This document shows, piece after piece, positions 29,062 through 37,694 of a stretch of DNA of 64,000 nt (the stretch's first letter is position 1; every line of letters starts with the position of its first letter). The stretch comes from Chelativorans petroleitrophicus (lineage in GTDB: Bacteria; Pseudomonadota; Alphaproteobacteria; Rhizobiales; Rhizobiaceae). Made by a program: the position numbers and the translations under genes. Where the stretch lies: NCBI RefSeq assembly GCF_025398195.1, contig NZ_JAODNV010000012.1:1-64000 (forward strand). The letters are read 5' to 3'. The notes beneath the pieces were generated by a model. That model saw only the letters and a list, made by a program, of their open reading frames with translations, ran no database searches and had not been told where the DNA came from.

Positions 29062-30138
29062 TCAGGCCTTTCCGGCGGACCCACCTTCGGCTTTTGCGGT
29101 GAACTGAGCCAGGGCCTTGAGGAAGTCGCCCATGCCGGGCCGCTCGACGGCGCGGAAAGCGAGCGGCCGAATCGCGTCGATGGCGGCAATGCCGATTCGC
29201 GCCGTCATCATGCCGTTGACCACACCTTCGCCGAGGCGCGCAGAAAGCCTGGCTGCGATGCCGTGCCCGACGAGCTGCTGCACCAGCGTCTCGCCCATGG
29301 CCATGGAGCCGGTCACGGCCAGATGCGCCAGAACGTTGCGCGCCAGGCGGAAGAAGCCGAGGAAGCCCGGCCTTCCGCAGTAAAGCTCCGAGAGGCGGCG
29401 CACGAGGCGGGTGGCCTCGAACATCACATAGCCGACATCCATCAGCGCCCGGGGGCTGACCGCCGTTACCACGGAAACGCGCTTGGCCGCATCGAGCACG
29501 AGCTTGCGCGCGCGCCGGTCGATGGGAGCGAGGAGCTCCTTCTCGGCGATGCCCAGGAGATCGCGGGCGTCGATCACATCGTCCTTCAGCTCTTCGAGCC
29601 GCCGCCGTCCGGCGGCCGTATCGGGATGACTGGCGAGCAGGGCGGAAAGGTCCGCCACCAATGCGCGGGCCGCGCCGGCGTCGTCCCGCTCATGGGCGTC
29701 ATCGGCGCGCCGCCGCATTTTGTCCACGGAGGCAAGCCGGGCGAGGGCGAACAGCTCGCGCCCGATGACGATGAGAGCGGCGAGCGCGGCGGCGGCGACG
29801 AGCAAGGTTCCCAGCCAGCCGAGCCAGTCGGCGCGCGCGAACAGATCGCGGATGAACCGGTCAGCCCAGAGCCCAGCGGCCAGGGAAAGGATGAGGCCCA
29901 CCGACGTGAAAAAGATGGTGCCGAGCCGGAATCGCTTCCTGCGCGGAACGGCAGGCGGAGGCGGGGCGACAACCGTTTCCTGCTGGTCGAATATGTCGAG
30001 CTCGGCCGGCGTGATCGACACCGTCTCGTCGATCCTCACGGCCTGGGGCCTGCGTAGCGGCGGCTCCTTCCGGGTCTCCGGTGCGGGCTGCGGCGGCTGC
30101 TTGACCGGGAAGGCGGCCGGTTGGCGCGAATCGCTCAT
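29062..30138 (-). CDS. YcjF/TIGR01620 family membrane protein
   Basis: A 358-residue inner-membrane protein. After a Pro-rich cytosolic N-terminus come two hydrophobic helices (IFFTSVGLILSLAAGLWA and WLGTLLVAAAALAALIVIG), then a helical domain and a DUF697-like C-terminus (VTGSMAMGETLVQQLVGHGI, ARLGEGVVNGMMTARIGIAA). In Proteobacteria this family is paired with YcjX in stress-linked operons. Its start overlaps the stop of the ycjX-like gene (ATGA), so the two are co-translated. Confidence 0.92.
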   Translation of the reverse strand: MSDSRQPAAFPVKQPPQPAPETRKEPPLRRPQAVRIDETVSITPAELDIFDQQETVVAPPPPAVPRRKRFRLGTIFFTSVGLILSLAAGLWADRFIRDLFARADWLGWLGTLLVAAAALAALIVIGRELFALARLASVDKMRRRADDAHERDDAGAARALVADLSALLASHPDTAAGRRRLEELKDDVIDARDLLGIAEKELLAPIDRRARKLVLDAAKRVSVVTAVSPRALMDVGYVMFEATRLVRRLSELYCGRPGFLGFFRLARNVLAHLAVTGSMAMGETLVQQLVGHGIAARLSARLGEGVVNGMMTARIGIAAIDAIRPLAFRAVERPGMGDFLKALAQFTAKAEGGSAGKA

Positions 30139-31601
30139 GAGAGCCTGTCTCCAAGGAGGAACTGCAAGGCGCGGTCGAGCCGGATGTGGGGGAGGGAGAG
30201 GGTTACGCCCTCCGCCGTGCGTTCCAGCTTCGGCGGGCGGAAGCGCACGAACCGAATGGCAGCGTCGCCGGAGGGAGGGGGCGCGTCTTTCCGGAACAGG
30301 GCGGAGGGGCTCTCCGGCAGGTCGCCGGGGAAGATCGCCGTTTCCGTCTCGCCGTCGAACGTCTCCGAGCCGATGGTTTCACCGGCAAGCGGCGTGCCGA
30401 TGATCACCGGCAGGCGCTGGCCCCCGCGCGTGACTTCTCCTTCACGTGTCGCCCGCACCGCCGCCATGGCGACCACATCGACGGTGGCGCCAGAGAAGTC
30501 GGCCCGCGCGATGGCGCGCTCGGCAAGCCTGCGCACGATTGCCTGCAGCCGGTCGTGGCCTTCATGGTGGACATGATCGGCCTTGGTGGCGGCAATCAGA
30601 ATGCGGTCGATCTTGCGAGAGACGAGGCCGGTGAGCAGATTGCCGCGTCCCGGTCGGAAGCAGGCCAGGATTTCCGTGAGCGCCCGCTCCAGATCGGCCA
30701 CCGATGCAGGCCCCGCATTGATGGCCTGCATGGCGTCGATAAGGACGATCTGCCGGTCGAGGCGGGCGATGTGCTCGCGGAAGAACGGCTTGATGACGTG
30801 GGTCTTATAGGCCTCGAAGCGCCGCTCCATCAGGGCACGCATGGAACCGGGGCGGGTCTTGCGCCCGTCCGGTATGGGCAGCGGCGCGAAGGTGAGGGCA
30901 GGGGAGCCCTCGAGATCGCCCGGCATGAGAAAACGTCCGGGAGGCAGGGTGGACAGCGCGCGCCCATCCTCCTTGCAGGCCCTCAGATAGGCGGTGAACC
31001 GTTCGGCGAGGCGCTGCGCCAGTACTTCGTCCGCGTCGGCGTCTGGATCGACGCTGGCGGCAAGCTCGCGCCAGGCGCCGGATACGTCGCGGCGGACGGG
31101 AAGATCGGCAAGCTCCATCGCCTCGCGGCTGAATATTTCGTAGTTCTTGCCGAGGAGAGGCAGGTCGAGCAGCCATTCGCCGGGATAATCGACGATGTCA
31201 ATGGAAAGCCTGCCGCGTGAGAACATCCGCCCCCAGGCGGAGGCCGATTCGTACTCGATGGTGAGCCTGAGCTCGGAAACGGCGCGGGTGGAAGCCGGCC
31301 AGACGCGGCGGTCCACCAGATCGGCAATGTGATCCTCATACTGGAAGCGCGGCACGTTATCGTCCGGCTGGTGCTCCAGATAGGCCTTGGCTATGCGGCC
31401 CGAGGCCTGCGCCTCGAAGAGCGGCAGGCGGCCACCATGCACCAGATTGTGGACGAGCGCGGAGATGAAGACCGTCTTGCCCGCGCGCGAGAGACCGGTA
31501 ACGCCAAGCCGCAGCGAGGGCGACCACAGTGCCGTGGCGCGATCCGCCATTGTGTCGAGTGCGATCAGCGCCTCGTCGGCAAGCGTGGTCAGCGATGGCA
31601 A
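30135..31601 (-). CDS. YcjX family GTPase-like protein
   Basis: A 488-residue P-loop protein with Walker A GLSRAGKT at 36-43 and the conserved strand IDIVDYPGEWLLDLPLL, a DxPG motif. The family (DUF463) is GTP-binding in the structures I know of and is part of the phage-shock-like membrane stress group with YcjF. The start is a TTG with GAGG 11 bases upstream; no ATG precedes the conserved N-terminus. It lies upstream of and overlaps the YcjF-type gene. Confidence 0.93.
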   Translation of the reverse strand: MPSLTTLADEALIALDTMADRATALWSPSLRLGVTGLSRAGKTVFISALVHNLVHGGRLPLFEAQASGRIAKAYLEHQPDDNVPRFQYEDHIADLVDRRVWPASTRAVSELRLTIEYESASAWGRMFSRGRLSIDIVDYPGEWLLDLPLLGKNYEIFSREAMELADLPVRRDVSGAWRELAASVDPDADADEVLAQRLAERFTAYLRACKEDGRALSTLPPGRFLMPGDLEGSPALTFAPLPIPDGRKTRPGSMRALMERRFEAYKTHVIKPFFREHIARLDRQIVLIDAMQAINAGPASVADLERALTEILACFRPGRGNLLTGLVSRKIDRILIAATKADHVHHEGHDRLQAIVRRLAERAIARADFSGATVDVVAMAAVRATREGEVTRGGQRLPVIIGTPLAGETIGSETFDGETETAIFPGDLPESPSALFRKDAPPPSGDAAIRFVRFRPPKLERTAEGVTLSLPHIRLDRALQFLLGDRLS

Positions 31602-31704
31602 TGCCAGAAATCCTCAATCCGTTGCGCTACCCGCATATAGGCAATGGCAGGTGATGATGAAACCAATAGGCGATGGACTGCGCTGATGAAACTCCTAGAC
31701 GGCT

Positions 31705-32211
31705 TCATGCCTGCGGGGGGATAAAGGCCGCAAGGGTCGCACAGCGCGGGGCAAGTCCCCACCAGGGCTCGGCCACCTCGAACACGGCGAGCGCGCCGGG
31801 CGGGAAGCCCGCGTGCATCGCCGCAAGCGCGCCGGCTTCGCCGCCAGCCGCAAGCTGCGAGGCAAGCTCCGCGATCGCCGGATTGTGCCCGACGAGGAGA
31901 ACCGAATCCTCCGTCGGCGCGGTGGCGAGGATGACACGGTAGTCGCCGGCGTCACCGCGATAGAGCTCCGGCAGGTGCAGCGTCTCGGGGGCGAGATCGG
32001 CAAGGCTCGCGGCGACCGCATCCCAGGTTTGGCGTGCGCGCAAGGCGGTCGAGCAGAAGACGAAGGCGGGCACATGGCCCTGGGCGCGCATCAGCCGGCC
32101 CAAGGCGGCAGCGGAGCTGAGGCCACGCTCGGTAAGCGGGCGGTCCACGTCGCTCTCGCCGGGCCGTGTTCTCGATGCCTCGGCGTGCCGCAAGAGATAG
32201 AGCCGGTGCAT
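31705..32211 (-). CDS. SixA-like histidine phosphatase
   Basis: A 168-residue member of the histidine phosphatase superfamily. The catalytic RHA(E) motif LYLLRHAEAS lies near the N-terminus, and the second His lies in VLLVGHNPAIAEL. Length and layout match SixA, which dephosphorylates Hpt domains in some bacteria. An Hpt protein is encoded at 23883 in this window, but a link is only speculation. GGGAGG precedes the ATG at 32211. Confidence 0.92.
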   Translation of the reverse strand: MHRLYLLRHAEASRTRPGESDVDRPLTERGLSSAAALGRLMRAQGHVPAFVFCSTALRARQTWDAVAASLADLAPETLHLPELYRGDAGDYRVILATAPTEDSVLLVGHNPAIAELASQLAAGGEAGALAAMHAGFPPGALAVFEVAEPWWGLAPRCATLAAFIPPQA

Positions 32212-32402
32212 GACATCCTCCCGAATCCCGCAGCCTGCCGGAGCCGATGTTACCCTGTCGGCCGCGCGGCGCAAAATCCGGCCGCTCAATGGCCGGCGGC
32301 GGCCCGACGGCGCAGAAAAGCCTGAAATCGTCCGGACTTGCGGCGAGGAGCGGAAGAGTCTTTGTGCTTTTGACAATTATGTTATTTGAATGCCGTTTAT
32401 GC

Positions 32403-32431
32403 TTGTCGGCGTTGTCGCGCACGAATATATA
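32403..32431 (+). promoter_or_regulatory. Candidate dksA promoter
   Basis: TTGTCG, 17 bases, TATATA is a good sigma-70-type match. The predicted start near 32438 gives a leader of about 24 bases before the dksA ATG at 32462. An AT-rich stretch with TTGACA just upstream (32370) may hold a second promoter. Confidence 0.5.
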
Positions 32432-32461
32432 GGCGCCGCTGGCAAGTTGTGGGGTAGGTCC

Positions 32462-32878
32462 ATGTCCGAAGTCCTCGATGCCGACTATGTGCCCTCCGAA
32501 GACGAGCCGTTTATGAACGAGCGTCAGCGGGCTTATTTTCGCAACAAACTCATCAGGTGGAAGAACGAAATCCTGAAGGAGGCACGCGAGACTCTGGAAG
32601 CATTGCAGCGTGAAAGCGCGAATCATCCCGATCTCGCTGACCGCGCCTCCTCGGAGACCGACCGGGCGATCGAGCTCAGGGCGCGCGACCGTCAACGCAA
32701 GCTGATCGCGAAGATCGATGCGGCGCTGCAGCGCCTGGAAGATGGCACCTACGGCTATTGCGAGGAAACGGGGGAGCCCATTTCCTTGAAACGCTTGGAT
32801 GCGCGTCCCATCGCCACGCTGTCGATCGAGGCGCAGGAACGTCACGAGCGGCGCGAGAAGATCTATCGCGACGACTGA
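32462..32878 (+). CDS. dksA: RNA polymerase-binding transcription factor DksA
   Basis: DksA binds in the RNA polymerase secondary channel and works with ppGpp in the stringent response. The 138-residue protein has the coiled coil with the tip motif DLADRA (Asp57, Asp60, Ala62). The zinc-finger region keeps only one of four cysteines: Cys100 is present, and positions 103, 121 and 124 are Thr, Ser and Ala (GYCEETGEPISLKRL). It is therefore expected not to depend on zinc, like the low-cysteine DksA forms known in some bacteria. Rhizobial DksA proteins generally look like this as far as I recall. Confidence 0.95.
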   Translation: MSEVLDADYVPSEDEPFMNERQRAYFRNKLIRWKNEILKEARETLEALQRESANHPDLADRASSETDRAIELRARDRQRKLIAKIDAALQRLEDGTYGYCEETGEPISLKRLDARPIATLSIEAQERHERREKIYRDD

Positions 32879-32942
32879 TCCTTTTGAGGATCCTTTCGGT
32901 GCTTCATGACGCCACTGAAAGGGTCCAAGTTTCCCAATCCAG

Positions 32943-32982
32943 ACGGAAGAACCGGTATCCGCTTTTCTTGAACTGCGCTAAG
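32943..32982. repeat. Copy B of a 40-base gene-end repeat
   Basis: Related to the copies at 28361 and 37695, sharing the core TCCGCTTTTC and the end GCGCTAAG. It lies 65 bases after the dksA stop codon. A GGATCCTTT/AAAGGGTCC inverted repeat at 32889-32925 precedes it and may serve as the dksA terminator. Confidence 0.5.
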
Positions 32983-33023
32983 CAACCTGCGCGCCGCACC
33001 TACCTGTGGCCCTGGGCGGCTTA

Positions 33024-33635
33024 TCAGGAAAAGGTGGAAAGCAGCGTGCTCTGCTCCTGAACGACGGCGAATTCGACGGCGATTCCGCCGTCGAAATGAC
33101 GCACAACCATGCTGCGCAAGGGGCCGAGGAAGACCTGCGATCCCACCTCGGGCTTGATCTCCGTCTCCACGGCGGCGCCGGAGAGCGAGAGGTCCACGAT
33201 CCGGCAGGGATAGCGGCCTTCGCCGGGGATGTGGATGGTCGCGACCTGATTGCGGGGTGTGATTCGCTCGTGCCGCCGGTCCTCGGACAGATTGAGCTCG
33301 TGCCGGTTGGCAAGCCAGGTGAGCTGCGCCGCGAGCTTGTCCCGCTTGCGGTCCGACGCGTTGATCGTCATGGCGAAGCCGCCGTCGAAAAGGCGCGCGA
33401 TCCGGCCCTCGATCCGTCCGACATGGTCCAGATAGGCCACTACGCGCTCGCCGGGGCTGCCCGTGCGCTGCGCAAGGAGGGCCACGCCGCCGGGCGACAT
33501 GTCGATGACCCGGCAGGGATGCTCGGAGTGGTCTTGCAGCATGTAGCGGCCGTAAAGCGTGACCTTTACCCGCTGAAAACGCCGCCTCTCAGAGCCCCGC
33601 ATCGGCATGGGATGTGTTGCCACCGAAACCGTCAT
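33024..33635 (-). CDS. Tandem PilZ domain protein
   Basis: A 203-residue protein made of two PilZ-like domains. The first has RRRFQRVKVTLYGRY and VIDMSPGGVAL, the second DRRHERITPRNQVATI and IVDLSLSGAAVE. The R-x3-R and (D/N)-x-S-x2-G motifs are the c-di-GMP contacts of PilZ domains: the first domain has RFQR/DMSPGG, the second RRHERI/DLSLSG. It probably binds c-di-GMP and affects motility or surface growth, but the target is unknown. GGAGGGG precedes the ATG. Confidence 0.9.
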   Translation of the reverse strand: MTVSVATHPMPMRGSERRRFQRVKVTLYGRYMLQDHSEHPCRVIDMSPGGVALLAQRTGSPGERVVAYLDHVGRIEGRIARLFDGGFAMTINASDRKRDKLAAQLTWLANRHELNLSEDRRHERITPRNQVATIHIPGEGRYPCRIVDLSLSGAAVETEIKPEVGSQVFLGPLRSMVVRHFDGGIAVEFAVVQEQSTLLSTFS

Positions 33636-33713
33636 CGTGCCCGCCCCTCCGGCTGCCGCTCAAGCGCCGGATGAATCCGCGAATTAGGCGGGAAACGTTA
33701 AAAAACGGGTAAG

Positions 33714-34349
33714 TTACGGGTCGCGCCGCCCGCCCTGCAGGACGACGAGGTGGCGGATCCGCCGCCCGAAGCCGTCGAGGCGGGCCGACAATTCCTGCTT
33801 GCTGGGCGACAGGGGCGGCACCGGCATGCCGTGGCGGAGGGAAACGAAGGGCGCTTCGCGGTCGGGATCGAGCATCCGGAAGCTTTCCACCCGGTTTTCC
33901 ACGATCGGATCGGCACCCAGCCAGTAGGGCTTCATGAAGGGCTGGATGGTGCCGAGCGCCCGCGCGCCTTCCCTGCCGCCGTCGAGCGGCAGGATGAGCA
34001 GCTCAAAGCGGTTCAGCCGGCCGTCGCGGCTCTTTCCCTCGAAGGTGATGACGGCGACCGTCGATTCCTCCAGCGCTTGGGAGACGAGGCGGCTCACAAG
34101 GGCCTGATCCCTTGCCGCCCAGAGCGAAGGGAAGACAAGGCCGCGCAATTCCTTGCCGTAGGTGGCGCAGATGCGCGTGCCGGCAAGCCGGAAGACGGGT
34201 TCGCCGCGCATCCCGCGTTCCAGAATGAACGTGTCGGCGAGAAGCCCCTTGATGTCGGCGGGTTCTATTTCGGTACGCCGCGGAGCAAGGCGGCTGCCAC
34301 GCAGCCTGTTCCAATATTGGAACAAAGCCATGGTGCCGTCCCGATTCAT
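33714..34349 (-). CDS. PAS domain protein (PAS_5 family)
   Basis: A 211-residue protein of a family common in rhizobia. Typical stretches are FQYWNRLRGSRLAPRRTEIE, DTFILERGMRGEPVFRLAGT, RICATYGKELRG and FELLILPLDGG. It seems to be a stand-alone sensory PAS domain with no output domain. The ligand and partners are unknown. The ATG at 34349 is chosen because it matches the usual N-terminus; another ATG lies at 34331. Head-to-tail with the PilZ gene. Confidence 0.88.
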   Translation of the reverse strand: MNRDGTMALFQYWNRLRGSRLAPRRTEIEPADIKGLLADTFILERGMRGEPVFRLAGTRICATYGKELRGLVFPSLWAARDQALVSRLVSQALEESTVAVITFEGKSRDGRLNRFELLILPLDGGREGARALGTIQPFMKPYWLGADPIVENRVESFRMLDPDREAPFVSLRHGMPVPPLSPSKQELSARLDGFGRRIRHLVVLQGGRRDP

Positions 34350-34560
34350 GCCTGCCGCTCTCACTTTCCCTGCCTTGTCCTGTCCCAAATCTGGACGGGA
34401 GCCGCGCTCCTTCCGTCTGTTTGGAGGAGAAGCAGGAGGCGTGCCAGTCCCGTTATGGGTTTGTGCACGGGAAGGGTTTGTTGGGGTAAAGAAGCGGTAA
34501 ATCGCCTAAACGACTGACTTGAAAGCATTTTGCAGTGATCCTGCTCCCGCGGTCCGAAGT

Positions 34561-34576
34561 TGGCATGGCCCTTGCC
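34561..34576 (+). promoter_or_regulatory. Sigma-54 (RpoN) promoter motif
   Basis: TGGCATGGCCCTTGCC matches the -24/-12 consensus TGGCACG-N4-TTGC at all but one position with exact spacing (GG at 34562-34563, GC at 34574-34575). The predicted start is near 34587. No protein gene follows before the terminator at 34632-34671, so it appears to serve the small RNA candidate below. Confidence 0.6.
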
Positions 34577-34586
34577 TAGCCAGTGG

Positions 34587-34671
34587 CAGAGGCGGGGGAC
34601 TCGACCGGGGAGGAGGCGGGGACTCGACCGGGAAGCCGTCCAGCGGGAACGCTGGGCGGCTTCTGTTTTTT
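34587..34671 (+). ncRNA. Candidate small RNA under sigma-54 control
   Basis: A transcript of about 85 bases is predicted from a sigma-54 promoter motif to a strong intrinsic terminator, with no reading frame between. It contains two near-identical tandem units, GAGGCGGGGGACTCGACCGGG at 34589-34609 (21 bases) and the same sequence one G shorter at 34613-34632, rich in GGA motifs. It lies in the 370-base gap between two divergent protein genes. The terminator cannot serve a gene on the plus strand because none ends here. I do not recognise a known RNA family. Confidence 0.5.
34632..34671 (+). terminator. Intrinsic terminator of the candidate small RNA
   Basis: A stem of about 13 pairs (GAAGCCGTCCAGCG with CGCTGGGCGGCTTC, one G-U pair) with a short GGAA loop is followed by TGTTTTTT. 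This is a textbook rho-independent terminator on the plus strand. Confidence 0.85.
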
Positions 34672-34719
34672 CGTGAGGTCTGATACCGCAGGCTGCAGCA
34701 AGCCGATCCGCAGGATGTC

Positions 34720-35460
34720 ATGACCGACCACGACAGCGCCACCCAGGAACAGCCGCAGGGCGGACAGGCTCCGGCGCGCGAGCCCTTCTTCAATCTTTCC
34801 GGAATCGTGACGGCCATCATCGGCCTGTGCATCCTCGTGCATTTGGCGCGGCTCTATCTCCTGAGTCCCGCGGCGGATGCTTGGGTAATCCTGCATTTTG
34901 CCTTCGTGCCCCTGCGCTTTACGGGCGGCTATCCGCTGGACGCCTCCGCTTTTGCAAGCCCGTTCACTTATGCGTTCCTGCACGGGAGTGCGATGCATCT
35001 TGCCGTCAACATGATCTGGATGGCGGCATTCGGCTCGCCGCTCGCCAATCGGATCGGCACGGCCCGCTTCATCTTCTTTTGGGCGGCCACCGCGCTTGCG
35101 GCGGTGCTTCTCCACTTTGTGCTTCATCCTTCGGACCCGGTGCCGCTGGTGGGGGCGTCCGGCGCCATCTCCGGCATGATGGGAGCGGCGGCGCGCTTCG
35201 CCTTCCGCATCGATCGCAGCGCGCGACGGCCGGGCTTTGCGGGACCTGTGCTGCCGGTGCCAATCGTGTTCCGCTCGCGCATGACGGTGGTTTTCCTGGC
35301 CGTCTGGTTCGTGGTGAACCTGGTGGTGGGCCTTGGTTCCGGGACCGGCGGCACGCCCAGCATCGCCTGGGAGGCGCATATCGGCGGGTTCCTGGCCGGG
35401 TTTCTCGCCCTGCCCGTTTTCGACCGTTCGCCGCGGCAGCAGCCGGAGAGCGGCAGCTGA
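34720..35460 (+). CDS. Rhomboid family intramembrane serine protease
   Basis: A 246-residue protein with about six membrane helices. The catalytic serine lies in VGASGAISGMMGAAAR (GASG) and the histidine in WEAHIGGFLAGFLAL. HGSAMHLAVNMIWMAAFG is the conserved rhomboid segment with the H-x-x-x-N oxyanion residues. It cleaves membrane proteins within the bilayer; substrates are unknown. The ATG has AGGA eight bases upstream. It starts 49 bases after the small RNA terminator. Confidence 0.93.
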   Translation: MTDHDSATQEQPQGGQAPAREPFFNLSGIVTAIIGLCILVHLARLYLLSPAADAWVILHFAFVPLRFTGGYPLDASAFASPFTYAFLHGSAMHLAVNMIWMAAFGSPLANRIGTARFIFFWAATALAAVLLHFVLHPSDPVPLVGASGAISGMMGAAARFAFRIDRSARRPGFAGPVLPVPIVFRSRMTVVFLAVWFVVNLVVGLGSGTGGTPSIAWEAHIGGFLAGFLALPVFDRSPRQQPESGS

Positions 35461-35544
35461 GCCTGCTTGCAAAGTTTCGCACTCCGGCGCAACATCCGGC
35501 TTTTGAAGGGGGAGGTCGGGGCGGCTGTGAGACAGGAGGTCGCC

Positions 35545-35976
35545 ATGACAGTCAAGGCCATTCTCGATGCCAAGGGCCGCGATGTGGTTACGATCGCGGC
35601 CAGCAGGACGCTGCGCGAGGCGGTGTCCCTGCTTGCCGAACACCGCATTGGCGCGCTGGTCGTCACCGTGGACGATGACCGCATCAGCGGCATTCTTTCC
35701 GAACGCGACATCGTGCGCGCCATCGGCAGGGAAGGGGCTGAAGTGCTGGAAAAACCGGTTTCAGCGGTGATGACCGCACGCGTGCAGGTCTGCCGGGAAA
35801 GCCACACTGTCAATGAGGTGATGCAGATCATGACGGAGGGCCGCTTCCGCCATCTGCCTGTGGAGAAGGACGGGCGCCTCGCGGGAATCGTCTCCATCGG
35901 CGACGTCGTCAAACGCCGTATCGAAGAGGTGGAGCGCGAGGCGGAGGAAATCCGGACCTATATCGCCACGGCGTAA
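35545..35976 (+). CDS. CBS domain pair protein
   Basis: A 143-residue protein made of two CBS domains (LLAEHRIGALVVTVDDDRIS, GILSERDIVRAIG; then VMQIMTEGRFRHLPVEKDGR, GIVSIGDVVKRRI). CBS pairs bind adenine nucleotides and act as energy sensors. A stand-alone protein like this has no catalytic domain, and its partner is unknown. AGGAGG six bases before the ATG fixes the start. Confidence 0.92.
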   Translation: MTVKAILDAKGRDVVTIAASRTLREAVSLLAEHRIGALVVTVDDDRISGILSERDIVRAIGREGAEVLEKPVSAVMTARVQVCRESHTVNEVMQIMTEGRFRHLPVEKDGRLAGIVSIGDVVKRRIEEVEREAEEIRTYIATA

Positions 35977-36019
35977 GCCGACAGCTTCCGAAAGCCCGTC
36001 AGACGCAGGCGAAAGGCCG

Positions 36020-37468
36020 TCAGGCCTTGCCGGGCACCTTCATGAAATCGGGGATGGCGTCACCGAAGCCGATGACCGTTTCCGACTCGGGCTCCAGGTG
36101 CCGCTCGGGTTTCCTGTCCGGTTTCTTGTGCGCACCAGCCTCCTTGCCGGGGCGGCGGCTTTCCTTCCGGCCTTCCTGAGCCTTGGCAGGCGCGGGGACC
36201 TCCTCGGCCCGGCCTTCCTCCCGGCGCTTGCGCCCTTCGGGCTTTCTGCCTCTCTCGCGCCCGCGCCTTGGCTTTTCGCGTTCTTCATCCTCCTCGCCGA
36301 GGGTGGAGAGATCGCCGTCGAGCCAGGGGATCTTCTGTCCGATCAGCTTCTCGATGCCTTCCACATATTTACGGTCGGCGTGAGTGACGAGGGTGAACGC
36401 CTTGCCCGAACGGCCGGCGCGGCCGGTACGGCCGATGCGGTGGACATAGTCCTCCGAGTGGGTCGGAACATCGAAGTTGAAGACGTGGCTCACGTCCGGA
36501 ATATCGAGGCCACGGGCGGCGACATCAGAGGCGACGAGCAGCTTCAGCTTTCCGCGCCGGAAATTTTCCAGCATGGTCATACGCGCGCGCTGGTCCATGT
36601 CGCCATGGAGCGCGCCGGCGTCGAACTCGTGACGCACGAGCGAGCGGAAGAGCGTCGAGACCTCTGTCTTGCGGTTGCAGAAGATGATGGCGTTGCTGAG
36701 CCCTTCACCTTCCGCGCGGATGAGTTCACGCAGCCGCGCGCGCTTCGCCCAGGGCTTCGAGCCCGACTTTACCAGGAACTGCTCGATGTTGGCGGCGGTG
36801 GTTGCGGGCCTCGCCACCTCGACACGCACGGGCGCCTGCAGGAACTGCTCTGTAAGCTTAGTAATCTCCGGCGGCATGGTGGCGGAGAAGAACAGCGTCT
36901 GCCGCGTGAAGGGGATGAGCTTGCAGATGCGCTCGATGTCCGGGATGAAGCCCATGTCGAGCATCCGGTCGGCCTCGTCGATGACCAGAATCTCGACGCC
37001 GGTGAGAAGCAGCTTGCCCCGCTCGAAATGGTCGAGCAGGCGGCCGGGCGTCGCGATCAGCACGTCGGCCCCCCGCTCGAGCTTGCGCTCCTGATCCTCG
37101 AAGGACACGCCGCCGATGAGGAGCGCGATGTTGAGGCGGTGATTCTTGCCGTAGCGCGCGAAATTTTCCTCCACTTGCGCGGCAAGCTCCCGCGTCGGCT
37201 CCAGAATGAGTGTGCGCGGCATGCGGGCGCGCGCTCGGCCCCGTTCGAGCCGCGTGAGCATGGGAAGCACGAAGGAGGCGGTCTTGCCGGTGCCTGTCTG
37301 GGCGATGCCCAGGACGTCCTTGCCTGCAAGCGCATGCGGAATCGCGCCCGCCTGGATGGGGGTGGGCGTGGTGTAGCCGGCATCGGCCACGGCCGAAAGA
37401 ACCTTCGGCGACAGGCCGAGGTCCGAGAAAGTCACAGCTTGCTGTGCGGGTTCCTGAATGTCTGACAC
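36020..37468 (-). CDS. DEAD-box ATP-dependent RNA helicase (RhlE type)
   Basis: About 482 residues with all helicase motifs: TPTPIQAGAIP (Q motif), AQTGTGKT (I), PTRELA (Ia), TPGRLLDHF (Ib), VIDEADRMLDMGF (II, DEAD), FSATMP (III) and HRIGRTGRAGRSG (VI). A Lys/Arg/Glu-rich tail of about 90 residues (REKPRRGRERGRKPEGRKRR) probably binds RNA. RhlE-type helicases remodel RNA in cold adaptation and ribosome assembly. The start is uncertain: GTG at 37468 matches homologues (SDIQ), and an ATG at 37510 is also open. Confidence 0.95.
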   Translation of the reverse strand: MSDIQEPAQQAVTFSDLGLSPKVLSAVADAGYTTPTPIQAGAIPHALAGKDVLGIAQTGTGKTASFVLPMLTRLERGRARARMPRTLILEPTRELAAQVEENFARYGKNHRLNIALLIGGVSFEDQERKLERGADVLIATPGRLLDHFERGKLLLTGVEILVIDEADRMLDMGFIPDIERICKLIPFTRQTLFFSATMPPEITKLTEQFLQAPVRVEVARPATTAANIEQFLVKSGSKPWAKRARLRELIRAEGEGLSNAIIFCNRKTEVSTLFRSLVRHEFDAGALHGDMDQRARMTMLENFRRGKLKLLVASDVAARGLDIPDVSHVFNFDVPTHSEDYVHRIGRTGRAGRSGKAFTLVTHADRKYVEGIEKLIGQKIPWLDGDLSTLGEEDEEREKPRRGRERGRKPEGRKRREEGRAEEVPAPAKAQEGRKESRRPGKEAGAHKKPDRKPERHLEPESETVIGFGDAIPDFMKVPGKA

Positions 37469-37694
37469 TGAGTGGCTGTCTTCAAACTGCTCTATGCGGT
37501 GGCCGCACATGCCGCGAGTGGCCGAGCGGAAACTCGACCCGGGTTTGGGGCCTAGAGCCTGGTGCGGCCAATGTCAACAATAACATGGGCATCCTGCGGG
37601 GATGTTACCTTGCCCGCCCAGCCTTTCGCCGGCTGGGACGCCGCTGGATTGAGTGTTTGGCAGAAACACTGAAGGAATATAGTTGCGCAATTCC

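Noticed and set aside
34309-34324. A perfect palindrome GTTCCAATATTGGAAC that might be an operator
   Set aside because: It lies inside the PAS protein coding sequence, where it spells conserved residues (FQYWN), so codon choice explains it.
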